Assembly: GCA_949775045.1 (NCBI GenBank)
Contig: OX459103.1
Span: 2,748,501 to 2,812,500 of the forward strand
Direction of reading: 5' to 3'
Origin: Metridium senile
Lineage: Eukaryota; Cnidaria; Anthozoa; Actiniaria; Metridiidae
DNA length: 64,000 bases
A program made the position numbers and the translations under genes. This document shows positions 45,949-57,573 of this stretch, piece after piece (position 1 is the stretch's first letter; each line of letters begins with the position of its first letter). The notes beneath the pieces were generated by a model. It was given only the letters and a program-made list of their open reading frames with translations, was not told the DNA's origin and ran no database searches.

Positions 45949-47514
45949 TCACAGTTCTGCAAATGGTTCTGTACAGTTCCATGCATATCGAACAAACGAG
46001 TGCGTCTCATAGTTGTATTTATGTCTCACAATTTTGAACAGATATCCAGCAAAGAAAAATACCGTCTCCATAGCAATAATACTCATCACTATACAATGAT
46101 GACGCCATTTGTGTTTCCAGACTTTCATAATGGCGATGTTCATGACTCGAATTTGAATCACTACCGAGATTGTGTTGAAAACTAAGTCAATGGCTAATCC
46201 AGTAACGACACGGATAGCGAACCCCACGAGAACTCCGTAGTCTGTATAAGGAGGTTTTGTGTCACTATACATAAAGTGGTACAAGTGGATAAATCCAAGC
46301 CCAAATACAAGTCCTGAACTTTCTTGAAGCAATATCTGAATACTCATGTCTGCTACGAAACGCCTGCTCCGCGGAGATCGGTACTTGCACTTCGGTTTTC
46401 GACTGCAACAAAGTATACGGTAAAGATATTCCCAGATGTAATCCCTCATGGTGATTGTCAGTCTTTCGATTAAGTCGATAAAACCACGGGATATCCCAAG
46501 AACGACAAACGAGGTGAAGGACGACAATTCTGCTTGCATTATACGATAGACAATGGCGAGTGTTCCATACATCACGCACACAAATACATGCGAGCTTCCT
46601 GGATGGATAACTTTGAGTTTTTGTGCCGCGAGACGGCAAACAAGTTTGGGTAAGAATGTGATCAAAGGCGTTAATGCTGCGTATACAACTTTAGTGTATT
46701 CATCTTGTTTATTGTACCATGGCCAGAAAAGGTAACATATAAACACGATAACAGTCATTCCCAGGAAAAACTGAGCTGAGAAAGTAAAGGACAGTTTCAA
46801 GATGCTTCTCCATTTGTGATAAGGCCGTGGTTTGTAGAACTTTGCCAGGATCACTCCATTGATTACAGTAGCAGACGTGAAGAGTACATTCAATGAATAG
46901 TTAATCCATTGCGCGCCAAACAACTCAAACAAAGACATAACTAGCTCGTAGGTTAAATCTAGAAAAGCAACGACGACGTTTATTAGGACAAGGTTCAGGC
47001 GATTTAATTGTGACCACGGGAAAATGGTAGAGAGAATAAAAAAATGGTAAATCTCAATGATAAACCCTTCCATGGAGTGGCCCAATTGTTCTATTGCACC
47101 AATACTTTTGGGAAGTTGACTGTACCTGAACTGCTTAATGATACAAACATTTGAAGTGTTGAAGTCGATGAAAACGAGGAAAATTGCAAATATTCCTATC
47201 AATGTCCCACAAATTGTCTGAATCACGAAAACAAACTTCAAGCACTTCAATATCGATTGTTTCAAAGGCGGTAGGCTCTTTCTCCATGCCTTTGGATCTG
47301 TTTCTTCATCAAACGGAGGATCAAACTCACGAAAAATAGCATCATTCGGGTCAAAGTTTGTAAAGTCTTTTAGCTTATCTTGGATTGAAATTTGAATTAG
47401 CTCCTTTTCTTCATCGACTTGATCCTTTGATTTGTTTGCTTTTCGGAATATCAAAACACCAGTGCAATTTTCAACCAAGATTGCGATGATGGCGAATATA
47501 AACTCGGACAACAT
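45949..47514 (-). CDS. Array copy 4: intronless polytopic membrane protein (type A)
   Basis: 521 codons from MLS at 47514; the frame continues upstream to an ATG at 47592, which I do not use. It shares VMYGTLAIVYRIMQ, LCCSRKPK and RRFVADM with copy 2. Private changes cluster near residues 142-200 (IEQLGHSMEGFIIEIYHF, ELVMSLFELFGAQWI), in and around predicted membrane segments. Its C-terminal part (VFFFAGYLFKIVRHKY, SFVRYAW) equals that of copy 6. Unknown function. Confidence 0.9.
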   Translation of the reverse strand: MLSEFIFAIIAILVENCTGVLIFRKANKSKDQVDEEKELIQISIQDKLKDFTNFDPNDAIFREFDPPFDEETDPKAWRKSLPPLKQSILKCLKFVFVIQTICGTLIGIFAIFLVFIDFNTSNVCIIKQFRYSQLPKSIGAIEQLGHSMEGFIIEIYHFFILSTIFPWSQLNRLNLVLINVVVAFLDLTYELVMSLFELFGAQWINYSLNVLFTSATVINGVILAKFYKPRPYHKWRSILKLSFTFSAQFFLGMTVIVFICYLFWPWYNKQDEYTKVVYAALTPLITFLPKLVCRLAAQKLKVIHPGSSHVFVCVMYGTLAIVYRIMQAELSSFTSFVVLGISRGFIDLIERLTITMRDYIWEYLYRILCCSRKPKCKYRSPRSRRFVADMSIQILLQESSGLVFGLGFIHLYHFMYSDTKPPYTDYGVLVGFAIRVVTGLAIDLVFNTISVVIQIRVMNIAIMKVWKHKWRHHCIVMSIIAMETVFFFAGYLFKIVRHKYNYETHSFVRYAWNCTEPFAEL

Positions 47515-49940
47515 TGCTCCAGCTTCTGTGTTGACTTTAAAGTTTTGTGAAGTGAAGTCTCTACCAGTTGTCAGATATATCAATGACCGCAAAGTCCTTA
47601 ATGGAATAGTGTGGCGCTCTAAAGTGAATACCCAATTATGAAAACGTGGAACCGTCCACCAGCTGTATATAATTTACTGAAGGCAGAAGAGAATTTGAAC
47701 TGTACGTATATACCTAAGCATATCAATAGAGTGTAACACCAAAACAAATGCCTGCAGTGTGCAGTCACAAGTTATAAATAACCTTTAGCTTGTAAACATT
47801 AGAAGTTTCTAAACTCTTCTTTTTTACATTTCAAGTTGTAGGATTTTTTTGCAATAATATTTCCAATAAAGAAGCGACGTTCTTCGAGGAGCAATTTGGA
47901 AAGTCATGTTGTTCAAAACACGTCGATTATATTTATAGCATGTCTGTCTTAGATAACATTTGGTTGCAAATGAAATATGCAAAATGAAACATTATTTTGT
48001 TATGACACGCATGTTATGGCTTAATAAGGTCTGAACCACTGATGCACAGCTTTCTTCCGGAACACAATTGCCAAATTAATTTGACAAACTAATAAAGCTT
48101 TCTAACGTTGTTTACCATCTAAAATCAGTTGCATGAATAGTTGGATCGAGATCTGACAATTTGAAGGCTTCACTATTATAAGTTTTAATGCAAAAAAAGA
48201 TTAAGCAAATACAAAACTTATACCTCGAGCAAGAACAAAACAAACCAAAAAGGAAAATATGATTGGATACAGTTTTAATTTGTTGTACATTATTATGCCT
48301 AATTTGTCTGCCTTTTGATTTATCTCGGGCATATTCTGTCCTGTGAATTTGTATTTGCTTTAGTAAGTATTTTATTGAATAGAGTACGTCAAACATTAAA
48401 AGCGTGAAACATAAATAGTACCAAATAGTGTTATTTTATGCTTATTCTATTGATTTCTATTGTTTAATTAGCACTATTTAGTAATAATTAGTACTACTTG
48501 TCTCACGGGTATAATATTTTGTACACTAGAGTGAAGGCATTTAAGCCGTAAAATAGGTATTAGACTAATACACCTTAGCAGTCTCTAATTCCATTGTTTT
48601 CTTTTGAGTCTATCTGACTATTACACCTTAGCAAGCAATTTCTATTTCATGGATTAAATGCCTTCCCTCTAACATGTCAAATAAATGACTGGATAAATTG
48701 AATCTTTTTTGTCACCTCTAAGCGTAAAATTGACATATATGATTTGTTTACATACTCCAAGAACAAAATGTCAAAAATATGGCAGCACAATCGATCGCAC
48801 GTCCCTAGAAACCAAAGGGTTTCCTAATTAATCTAGTCTTTGTATTTATCGTCTGTACGTTTGTTTCCTATCTACCGAAACGCAAAAGCGAGTAAAACAT
48901 ATTCTCTGTTACCCAGTGTAGCCCAATCGTAGAGACCAAAATAGTTACGTAACGCATTTATGATTTATATTGAGCTGGTTACTACACGACTTGAGCGAGA
49001 GTGCTTAACAATAATTATGGGAAATAAAGCTATACAATCAACCATACGTTCAATATATATATAAAGTCATAGAAATATCGAAAACTAATTACAAATATAT
49101 TAATGTCAATGCCTATCTATCTTAAAAAAATATATTAAATAGTGAAACACTTCATTGAAAAGAAAATACTTAGCAGCAGTCAAAAATTGCATAACAAGTG
49201 AATCAGTAACACTTCGAAAAATGGCTGTGTTTTGAGTTTCATTTCGATGTTGAATGGGCTTCGTCCACACTGTTATCTTGACACAGTTACGTTATATGGT
49301 TTCGATTATTCCTGAATTGTTTCAAAAACAAATTTTCTCGTTTTGTTTTGATATTCAAATTTATGTATATGCATATGGGTTTTCCCCTCATTTGCGAACA
49401 CGTTTGTATGATGCACTCGACCCATGCATCATGACCGAAGGGGTTTATCTGAAATTCCGTGTCATTTGGTACGCATGGGCATTCCATTGGTGGGAGCGGA
49501 CGGGGATTTTGTTTCATAAAAGGTTCAACTGTGAAAACTCACTACAGGAATAGAGGATCAAGATCAAATGCAATTAAGATATATTTGTTGACAATATCTT
49601 TTGATACTTAAAATAATTGATTAATTTATGTAATATAATGTTATTTCAAGAATATATCCAAGAATAGCTAGAATAACTCAGACAAATCCTTTGGGCCTGC
49701 TTTGTAGTGTTTGGAGATTGACCCCTCTCGCTCCATTCATTCTCTTACTGATTCCTAAACAGGACGCCCTCTGCCTTTACTGCCTGCGAAACAATGCGAC
49801 ATTGGGCAATTTTATGATACATTGGCTATTTTTTTACAATTGTTGGGGATGATGGGCGACATTTGTAGTTAGAGTAACCCAGAGTGCACCATATACATGC
49901 TCCATATACGGACACCTATATGGATAAGGTGTTGTGTATT
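47515..49940. other. Array spacer, type A (upstream of copy 4)
   Basis: Same structure as 38526-40937, including GTGAAGGCATTTAAGCCGTA near 48531. No gene. Confidence 0.65.
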
Positions 49941-51506
49941 TCACAGTTCTGCAAATGGTTCTGTACAGTTCCATGCATATCGAATAAACGAGTGTGTCTC
50001 ATAGTTGTATTTATGTCTCACAATTTTGAACAGATATTCAGTAAAGAAAAATATCGTCTCCATAGCAATAACACTCATCACTATACAATGATGACGCCAT
50101 TTGTGTTTCCAGACTTTCATAATGGCGATGTTCATGACTCGAATTTGAAGCACTACCGAAATTGTGTTGAAAACTAAGTCGATGGCTAGCCCAGTAACGA
50201 CACGGATAGCGAACCCTACGATAACTCCGTAGTCTGTATAAGGAGGTTTTGTGTCACTATACATAAAGTGGTACAAGTGGATAAACCCAAGCCCGAATAC
50301 AAGTCCTGAACTTTCTTGAAGTAATATCTGAATACTCATGTCTGCTATGAAACGCCTGCTCCGCGGAGATCGGTACTTGCACTTTGGTTTTCGACTGCAA
50401 AAAAGTATACGGTAGAGATATTCCCAGATGTAATCCCTCATGGGGATTGTCAGTCTTTCGATTAAGTCGATAAAACCATGGGATATCCCAAGAACAACAA
50501 ATGAGGTGAAGGACGACAATTCTGCTTGCATCACACGATATACAAAGGCGAGTGTTCCATACACGACGCACACAAATACATGTGAGCTTCCTGGATGGAT
50601 GACTTTGAGTTTTTGTGCAGCGAGACGACAAACAAGTTTGGGTAAGAATGTGATCAAAGGCGTTAATGCTGCGTATACAACCTTAGTGTATTCATCTTGT
50701 TTATTGTACCATGGCCAGAAAATGTAGCATAGAAAAACGATAACAGTCATTCCCAGGAAAAACTGAGCTGAGAACGTAAAGGACAGTTTCAAGATGCTTC
50801 TCCATTTGTGTAAAGGCCGTGGTTTGTAGAACTTTCCCAGGATCACTCCATTGATTACAGTAGCAGGCGTGAACAGTACATTCAATGAATAGTTAACCCA
50901 TTGCGCGTCAAACAACCCAAACAAAGATGCAGCAAGCTCGTAGGTTAAATCTAGAAAAGCAACGACGACGTTTATTAGGACAAGGTTCAGTTGATTTAAT
51001 TGTGACCACGGGAAAATGGTAGAGAGAATAAAAAAATCGTAAAACTCAATGATAAACCCTTCCAGGGAGTGGCCCAATCGTTCTATTGCCCTAGTATTTT
51101 TTGGAAGTTGACTGTACTTGAGCTGCTTAATGATACAAACATTTGAAGTGTTGAAGTCGATGAAAACGAGGAAAATTGCAAATATTCCTATCAATGTCCC
51201 ACAAATTGTCTGAATTACGAAAACAAACTTCAAGCACTTGAATATCGATTGTTTCAGAGGCGGTAGGTTCTTTCTCCACGCCTTTGGATCTGTTTCTTCA
51301 TCAAACGGAGGATCAAACTCACGAAAAATAGCATCATTCGGGTCAAAGTTTGTAAAGTCTTTTAGCTTATCTTGGATTGAAATTTGAATTAGCTCCTTTT
51401 CTTCATCGACTTGATCCTTTGATTTGTTTGCTTTTCGGAATATCAAAACACCAGTGCAATTTTCAACCAAGATTGCGATGATGGCGAATATGAACTCGGA
51501 CAACAT
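49941..51506 (-). CDS. Array copy 5: intronless polytopic membrane protein (type B)
   Basis: 521 codons from MLS at 51506; upstream in-frame ATG at 51584 not used. Shares VVYGTLAFVYRVMQ, LFCSRKPK and RRFIADM with copies 3 and 6. It has the GCTGCGTATACAAC form at the place where copy 3 is shifted, so it shows what an intact type B gene looks like. Private changes are FTPATVING and ERLTIPMRDY. FFFTEYLF is close to FFFAEYLF of copy 3. Confidence 0.9.
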   Translation of the reverse strand: MLSEFIFAIIAILVENCTGVLIFRKANKSKDQVDEEKELIQISIQDKLKDFTNFDPNDAIFREFDPPFDEETDPKAWRKNLPPLKQSIFKCLKFVFVIQTICGTLIGIFAIFLVFIDFNTSNVCIIKQLKYSQLPKNTRAIERLGHSLEGFIIEFYDFFILSTIFPWSQLNQLNLVLINVVVAFLDLTYELAASLFGLFDAQWVNYSLNVLFTPATVINGVILGKFYKPRPLHKWRSILKLSFTFSAQFFLGMTVIVFLCYIFWPWYNKQDEYTKVVYAALTPLITFLPKLVCRLAAQKLKVIHPGSSHVFVCVVYGTLAFVYRVMQAELSSFTSFVVLGISHGFIDLIERLTIPMRDYIWEYLYRILFCSRKPKCKYRSPRSRRFIADMSIQILLQESSGLVFGLGFIHLYHFMYSDTKPPYTDYGVIVGFAIRVVTGLAIDLVFNTISVVLQIRVMNIAIMKVWKHKWRHHCIVMSVIAMETIFFFTEYLFKIVRHKYNYETHSFIRYAWNCTEPFAEL

Positions 51507-51841
51507 TGCTCCAGCTTCTGTGTTGACTTTAAGGTTTTGTGAAGTGAAGTCTCTACCGTTTGTCAGATATATGAATGACCGCAAAGTCCATAATGGAATA
51601 GTGTAGCGCTCTAAAGTGAATACCCAATTATGAAAACGTGGAACCGTCCACCAGCTGTATATAATTTACTGAAGGCGGAAGAGAATTTGAACTGTACGTA
51701 TATACCTGAGCATATCAATAGAGTGTAACACCAAAACAAATGCCAGTGTGCAGTAACAAGTTAAGTCAAAATAACCTTTAGCTTGTAAACATTAGAAGTT
51801 TCTAAACTCTTCTTTTTTACATTTCAAGTTGTAGGGTTTTT

Positions 51842-52901
51842 GTGGCTAGCTAGCTCGAAGAGGCTAGTAGCCACTATGTCATCGGGCATGAGTGAGTGAG
51901 TATAAGAGTGTAAGAGTGTAAGAGTGTTAGCTTCCAACCAATCAGAATCGAGTTTGACCCTCCCCTCCCCCCTTTCCTCTCCCTTCCGCTACGCAGGCTA
52001 AAAATCCAAGATGGCGGACACATGGCAGAAAGCACAGAAAAAACTACTCAAAAACTATCAAAAAATGCTTATTATGAATAACAAAAGCTTCATCATTGAA
52101 GAATGGGACTAAGAGTTTGGTATGTGTAGAGCTTCAGGCTAGCAAATTACCATTTTGAGAAGGTTTTGCATCGATGATTGTGTCGCCTTTACACGATTAC
52201 GACATGATCCGAACGGACCGACTAGCGACTAGCCAATTCAAACGTGACCCGAACTCTTCTTCGGCGATTACGACATAATATTGTAAAGTGGTAATATGGT
52301 AAACTGCAAAAAATGGTTTTCACATATTATAGTTCTTGTTTATATCATTTTTAGAAGAATATTGTTTAACTGAGACATTAATATGTTATTCACAAATGTT
52401 CAAATAATTTCTTTATAACAATAACTTTTTCTATTGCCTTATTACTGTTCTTGTTAATGTCATTTTTGGCAGATTTCTGTAATGACTTCTGAGATATATT
52501 AAAAGATGTTTCTGACAATTGTTTAGATTATTACTTATAGCAGTATGTTTGTAAACAAAACAAAAAAATTGTATTTACATATTATAATCACAAGCGTCAG
52601 AATCAATACTATCCTTACAAATCATAAGAACACGAATATTTCTAAAAAAATTGGTATAGTACATAAACTGTGATTGGTCAAAACCATGTGTGAAGAGAGT
52701 ATCCAAACAGGCTTTACAATTTTCTACAACTACAAACTCAAATTTGATTTCGCCAAATGGCTAACTTTGGAAAACTATTCTGATAACACTTTTTTATGGC
52801 AAGCTTGCTCAAAGAGCCAAGCTATCCATTATGTCATGGTGCGTCTTAAAGGTAACAGTGTCTAACATAGAGTAGCTTTATGCATACATGTAGCTAGCCA
52901 C
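51842..52901. mobile_element. 1.05-kb element with GTGGCTAGCTA inverted ends (copy 2)
   Basis: Near-identical to 42840-43887, at the same place in the array unit, so it was copied with the unit and did not insert twice. The small frame after CAAGATGGCGG lies at 52011-52112. A + strand frame of 63 codons at 52674-52865 is open here but lacks its ATG in the first copy, so I do not call it a gene. Confidence 0.65.
52011..52112 (+). CDS. 33-residue reading frame after CAAGATGGCGG, inside element copy 2
   Basis: Same frame and length as at 42997-43098, with a silent CTT to CTC change. The frame is conserved but the copies are too recent for this to prove selection. Confidence 0.3.
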   Translation: MADTWQKAQKKLLKNYQKMLIMNNKSFIIEEWD

Positions 52902-54990
52902 ATGCAGTCATAGACTGCCTTTAATTTTACAATGATATATCCAATGAAGAAGCGACGTTCTTCGAGGAGCAATTTGGAAAGTCATGTTCTTAAAAACACG
53001 TCGATTATATTTATAGCATGTCTGTCTTAAATTACATTTGGTTGCCAAATGAAATATGCAAAACGAAACATTCTTTTGTTATGGCACGCATGTTATGGCT
53101 GAATAATAATAATAATAATAATTTATTTCTAGTCTGAACCACTGATGCACAGCTTTCTTCCAGAACACAATTGCCAAATTTCTTTGACAAACTAATAAAT
53201 CTTTCTAACGTTGTTTACCATCTAAAATCAGTTGCATGAATAGTTGGATCGAGATCTGACAATTTGAAGGCTACACTATAATAAGTTTTAATGTAAAAAA
53301 AAGATTAAGCAAATACAAAACTTATACCTCGAGCAACAACAAAACAAACCAAAAAGGAAAATATGATTGGATACAGTTTCAATTTGTTGTAAATTATTAT
53401 GCCTAATTTGTCTGCCTTTTGATTTATCTCTGGCATATTCTGTCCAGTGAGTTTGTATTTGCTTTAGTAAGTATTTTATCGAATAGAGTACGTAAAACAA
53501 TAAAAGCGTGAAACATAAATAGTACCAAATAGTGTTATTTAATGCTTATTCTATTGATTTCTATTGTTTAATTAGCACTATTTAGTACTAATTAGTACTA
53601 CTTGTTTCACGGGTATAATATTTTGTACACTAATACACCTTAGCAGTTTCTAATTCCATTGTTTTCTCTTGTGTCTATTTGACTATTACACTTTAGCAAG
53701 CAATTTCTATTTCATGGGTTAAATGCCTTCCCTCTAACATGTCAAATAAATGACTGGATAAATTGAATCTTTTTTGCCACCTCTAAAGCGTAAAATTGAC
53801 ACAAAATGTCAAAAATCTGGCAGCACTATCGATCGCACGTCCCGAGAAACCAAATGGTTTCCTAATTAATCTAGTCTTTGTATTTATCGTCTGTACGTTT
53901 GTTTCCGATCTACAAACGCCAAAACGAGTAAAACATATTCTCTGTTACCCAGTGTAGCCCAATCGTAGAGACCAAAATAGTTACGTAACGCATTTATGAT
54001 TTATATTGCGCTGGTTACTACACAACTTGAGCGAGAGTGCTTAACAATAATTATGGGAAATAAAGCTATACAATCAACCATACGTTCAATATATATATAA
54101 AGTCATAGAAATATCGAAAACTAATTACAAATATATTAATGTCAATGCCTTTCTATCTTAAAAAAATATATTAAATAGTGAAATATTTCATTGAAAAGAA
54201 AATACTTAGCAGCAGTCAAAAATTTCATAACAAGTGAATCAGTAACACTTCGAAAAATGGCTATTTTTTGAGTTTCATTTCGATGTTGAATGGGCTTCGT
54301 CCACACTGTTATCTTGACACAGTTACGTTATATGGTTTCGATTATTCCTGAATTGTTTCAAAAACAAATTTTCTCGTTTTGTTTTGATATTCAAATTTAT
54401 TTATATGCATATGGGTTTTCCCCTCATTTGCGAACACGTTTGTATGATGCGCTCGACCCATGCATCATGACGGAAGGGGTTTATCTGAAATTCCGGGTTA
54501 TTTGGTACGCATGGGCATTCCATTGGTGGGAGCGGACGGTGATGTTGTTTAATAAAAGGTTCAACTGTGAAAATCACTACCGGAATAGAGGATCAAGATC
54601 AAATGCAATTAAGATATATTTGTTGACAATATCTTTTGATACTTAAAATAATTGATTAATTTATGTAATATAATGTTATTTCAAGAATATATCCAAGAAT
54701 AGCTAGAATAACTCAGACAAATCCTTTGGGCCTGCTTTGTAATGTTTGGAGATTGACCCCTCTCGTTCCATTCTCTCTCTTACAGATTCCTAAACAGGAC
54801 GCCCTCTGCCATTACTGCCTGCGAAACAATGTCGCTGCGAAACAATGCGACCTTTGGCAATTTTATGCTAAATTGGCTATTTTTTTACTATTGTGGGGAA
54901 TGATGGGCGACATTGTTGTTAGACTAACCAAGAGTACACCGTATACATGCTCCATATATGGACACCTATATGGATAAGGTGTTGTTTATT

Positions 54991-56556
54991 TCACAGTTCT
55001 GCAAATGGTTCTGTACAGTTCCATGCATATCGAACAAACGAGTGCGTCTCATAGTTGTACTTATGTCTGACAATTTTGAACAGATATCCAGCAAAGAAAA
55101 ATACCGTCTCCATAGCAATAATACTCATCACTATACAATGATGACGCCATTTTTGTTTCCAGACTTTCATAATGGCGATGTTCATGACTCGAATTTGAAG
55201 CACTACCGAGATTGTGTTGAAAACTAAGTCAATGGCTAACCCAGTAACGACACGGATAGCGAACCCCACGAGAACTCCGTAGTCTGTATAAGGAGGTTCT
55301 GTGTCACTATACATAAAGTGGTACAAGTGGATAAACCCAAGCCCAAATACAAGTCCTGAACTTTCTTGAAGCAATATCTGAATACTCATGTCTGCTATGA
55401 AACGCCTGCTCCGCGGAGATCGGTACTTGCACTTTGGTTTTCGACTGCAAAAAAGTATACGGTAGAGATATTCCCAGATGTAATCCCTCATGATGATTGT
55501 CAGTCTTTCGATTAAGTCGATAAAACCATGGGATATCCCAAGAACAACAAATGAGGTGAAGGACGACAATTCTGCTTGCATCACACGATATACAAAGGCG
55601 AGTGTTCCATACACGACGCACACAAATACATGTGAGCTTCCTGGATGGATGACTTTGAGTTTTTGTGCCGCGAGACGACAAACAAGTTTGGGTAAGAATG
55701 TGATCAAAGGCGTTAATGCTGCGTATACAACTTTAGTGTATTCATCTTGTTTATTGTACCATGGCCAGAAAATGTAACATAGAAAAACGATAACAGTCAT
55801 TCCCAGGAAAAACTGAGCTGAGAACGTAAAGGACAGTTTCAAGATGCTTCTCCATTTGTGTAAAGGCCGTGGTTTGTAGAACTTTCCCAGGATCACTCCA
55901 TTGATTACAGTAGCAGACGTGAACAGTACGTTCAATGAATAGTTAACCCATTGGGCGTCAAACAACTCAAACAAAGATGCAGCAAGCTCGTAGGTTAAAT
56001 CTAGAAACGCAACGACGACGTTTATTAGGACAAGGTTCAGTTGATTTAATTGTGACCACGGGAAAATGGTAGAGAGAATAAAAAAATCGTAAAACTCAAT
56101 GATAAACCCTTCCAGGGAGTGCCCCAATCGTTCTATTGCACCAATACTTTTGGGAAGTTGACTGTACTTGAGCTGCTTAATGATACAAACATTTGAAGTG
56201 TTGAAGTCGATGAAAACGAGGAAAATTGCAAATATTCCTATCAATGTCCCACAAATTGTCTGAATCACGAAAACAAACTTCAAGCACTTGAATATCGATT
56301 GTTTCAAAGGCGGTAGGCTCTTTCTCCATGCCTTTGGATCTGTTTCTTCATTAACCGGAGGATCAAACTCACGAAAAATTGCATCATTTGGGTCAAAGTT
56401 TGTAAAGTCTTTTAGCTTATCTTGGATTGAAATTTGAATCAGCTCCTTTTCTTCATCGACTTGATCCTTTGATTTGTTTGGTTTTCGGAATATCAAAACA
56501 CCAGTGCAATTTTCAAACAAGATTGCGGTAATGGCGAATATGAACTCGGACAACAT
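54991..56556 (-). CDS. Array copy 6: intronless polytopic membrane protein (mosaic), leader interrupted
   Basis: 521 codons, MLS at 56554-56556. Here MLS is close to the first possible start, because a 993-bp element begins 25 bp upstream. The protein is a mosaic: VVYGTLAFVYRVMQ, LFCSRKPK and RRFIADM as in copies 3 and 5, but VFFFAGYLFKIVRHKY and SFVRYAW as in copy 4. Private changes are FENCTG and RKPNKSK in the N-terminal part, SDTEPPY, and VWKQKW. The coding frame is intact, but the gene may have lost its promoter context. Confidence 0.88.
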   Translation of the reverse strand: MLSEFIFAITAILFENCTGVLIFRKPNKSKDQVDEEKELIQISIQDKLKDFTNFDPNDAIFREFDPPVNEETDPKAWRKSLPPLKQSIFKCLKFVFVIQTICGTLIGIFAIFLVFIDFNTSNVCIIKQLKYSQLPKSIGAIERLGHSLEGFIIEFYDFFILSTIFPWSQLNQLNLVLINVVVAFLDLTYELAASLFELFDAQWVNYSLNVLFTSATVINGVILGKFYKPRPLHKWRSILKLSFTFSAQFFLGMTVIVFLCYIFWPWYNKQDEYTKVVYAALTPLITFLPKLVCRLAAQKLKVIHPGSSHVFVCVVYGTLAFVYRVMQAELSSFTSFVVLGISHGFIDLIERLTIIMRDYIWEYLYRILFCSRKPKCKYRSPRSRRFIADMSIQILLQESSGLVFGLGFIHLYHFMYSDTEPPYTDYGVLVGFAIRVVTGLAIDLVFNTISVVLQIRVMNIAIMKVWKQKWRHHCIVMSIIAMETVFFFAGYLFKIVRHKYNYETHSFVRYAWNCTEPFAEL

Positions 56557-56580
56557 TGCTCCAGCTTCTGTGTTGACTTT

Positions 56581-57573
56581 TGTATCACCGCTAAATGTAA
56601 TTACAACGCTAAATGTAATACCAACCCTGAATGTAATAACGTTTTAACGCTAAATGTAATAACAACCCTAAATGTAATAACGTTTTAACGCTAAATGTAA
56701 TAACAATGAAAACTAATTATTATTTTAATAGTTGATTGTTATCCTAATTAATATTAAAATACTAATAATGATTGTTATTATTTATCATTTATAGATTGTC
56801 TTTACTAATAATAAATAATAAATTATAGATTAATATTGTAATGTCTATGAACTTATATTTGTATTCTAAATTTACGTACTTACTTCCATCTTTTTATTAT
56901 GTCATGAATTGTTGTAAACTTTAATAATATTTTCATTATCATTATTAGGATTATGGTTATTATGATAATGATTAATTAGAATGATTATTAATATTATGAC
57001 CATGATCAGGAGGAGGATCCTTGTTATTGTTATTACAATGATCATCATTGTTATTGTTATTACTATTATTAACATTATTATCATTACTATTATCATTATC
57101 ATTATCATTAGTATTGATTAAATGACTCTTGTTTAAATATTCTAAAGTAAAGACAAGCGATATCAACACGAAATCCAGTGCAGTCTTTCATTTGTATTTG
57201 TATTCAAAGAAATAACGCGTTACAAAAATATTTTTCATAAGTTGTCATTTTGAATAAAATAGCATTATACATCTGTTGCGTTGCGTTGCATTTTGTGTTT
57301 TTAAAGCAGTAAATGCATATTTTTCTCCATTCTGAAATATTTCAAAATGTCCAAATTGTTACTATGACGTCATTATAGCACTCTGGTCAAATATGTTGTT
57401 TTTTTATCGCTTACTGACTTAGAAAGTGGAATCACCAGCAGCCTAGGACTGCCCCCTAGAACACCTCTGTAAATGACGACTAACCGATCACAAAAATGTT
57501 AGGTATTACATTTATTACATTTAGGTCTGGTATTACATCAGTTAGCGTTGTTATTACATTTAACGGTGTTACA
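56581..57573. mobile_element. 993-bp inverted-repeat element in the leader of copy 6
   Basis: Ends TGTATCACCGCTAAATGTAA and complement of TGTAACACCGTTAAATGTAA. The 6-bp target duplication GACTTT is at 56575-56580 and 57574-57579. The sister copies show the empty site (TTGACTTTAAGGTTTTGTG). Sub-terminal repeats of CGCTAAATGTAATAACAAC lie inside the left end. The middle has ATT/ATC microsatellites. No transposase frame is seen, so it is non-autonomous. Confidence 0.85.

Larger units (their letters stand above)
51507..54990. other. Array spacer, type B (upstream of copy 5)
   Basis: Same structure as 42505-45948, with the 1.05-kb element and the ATA microsatellite (53105-53120). No host gene. 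Confidence 0.65.
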
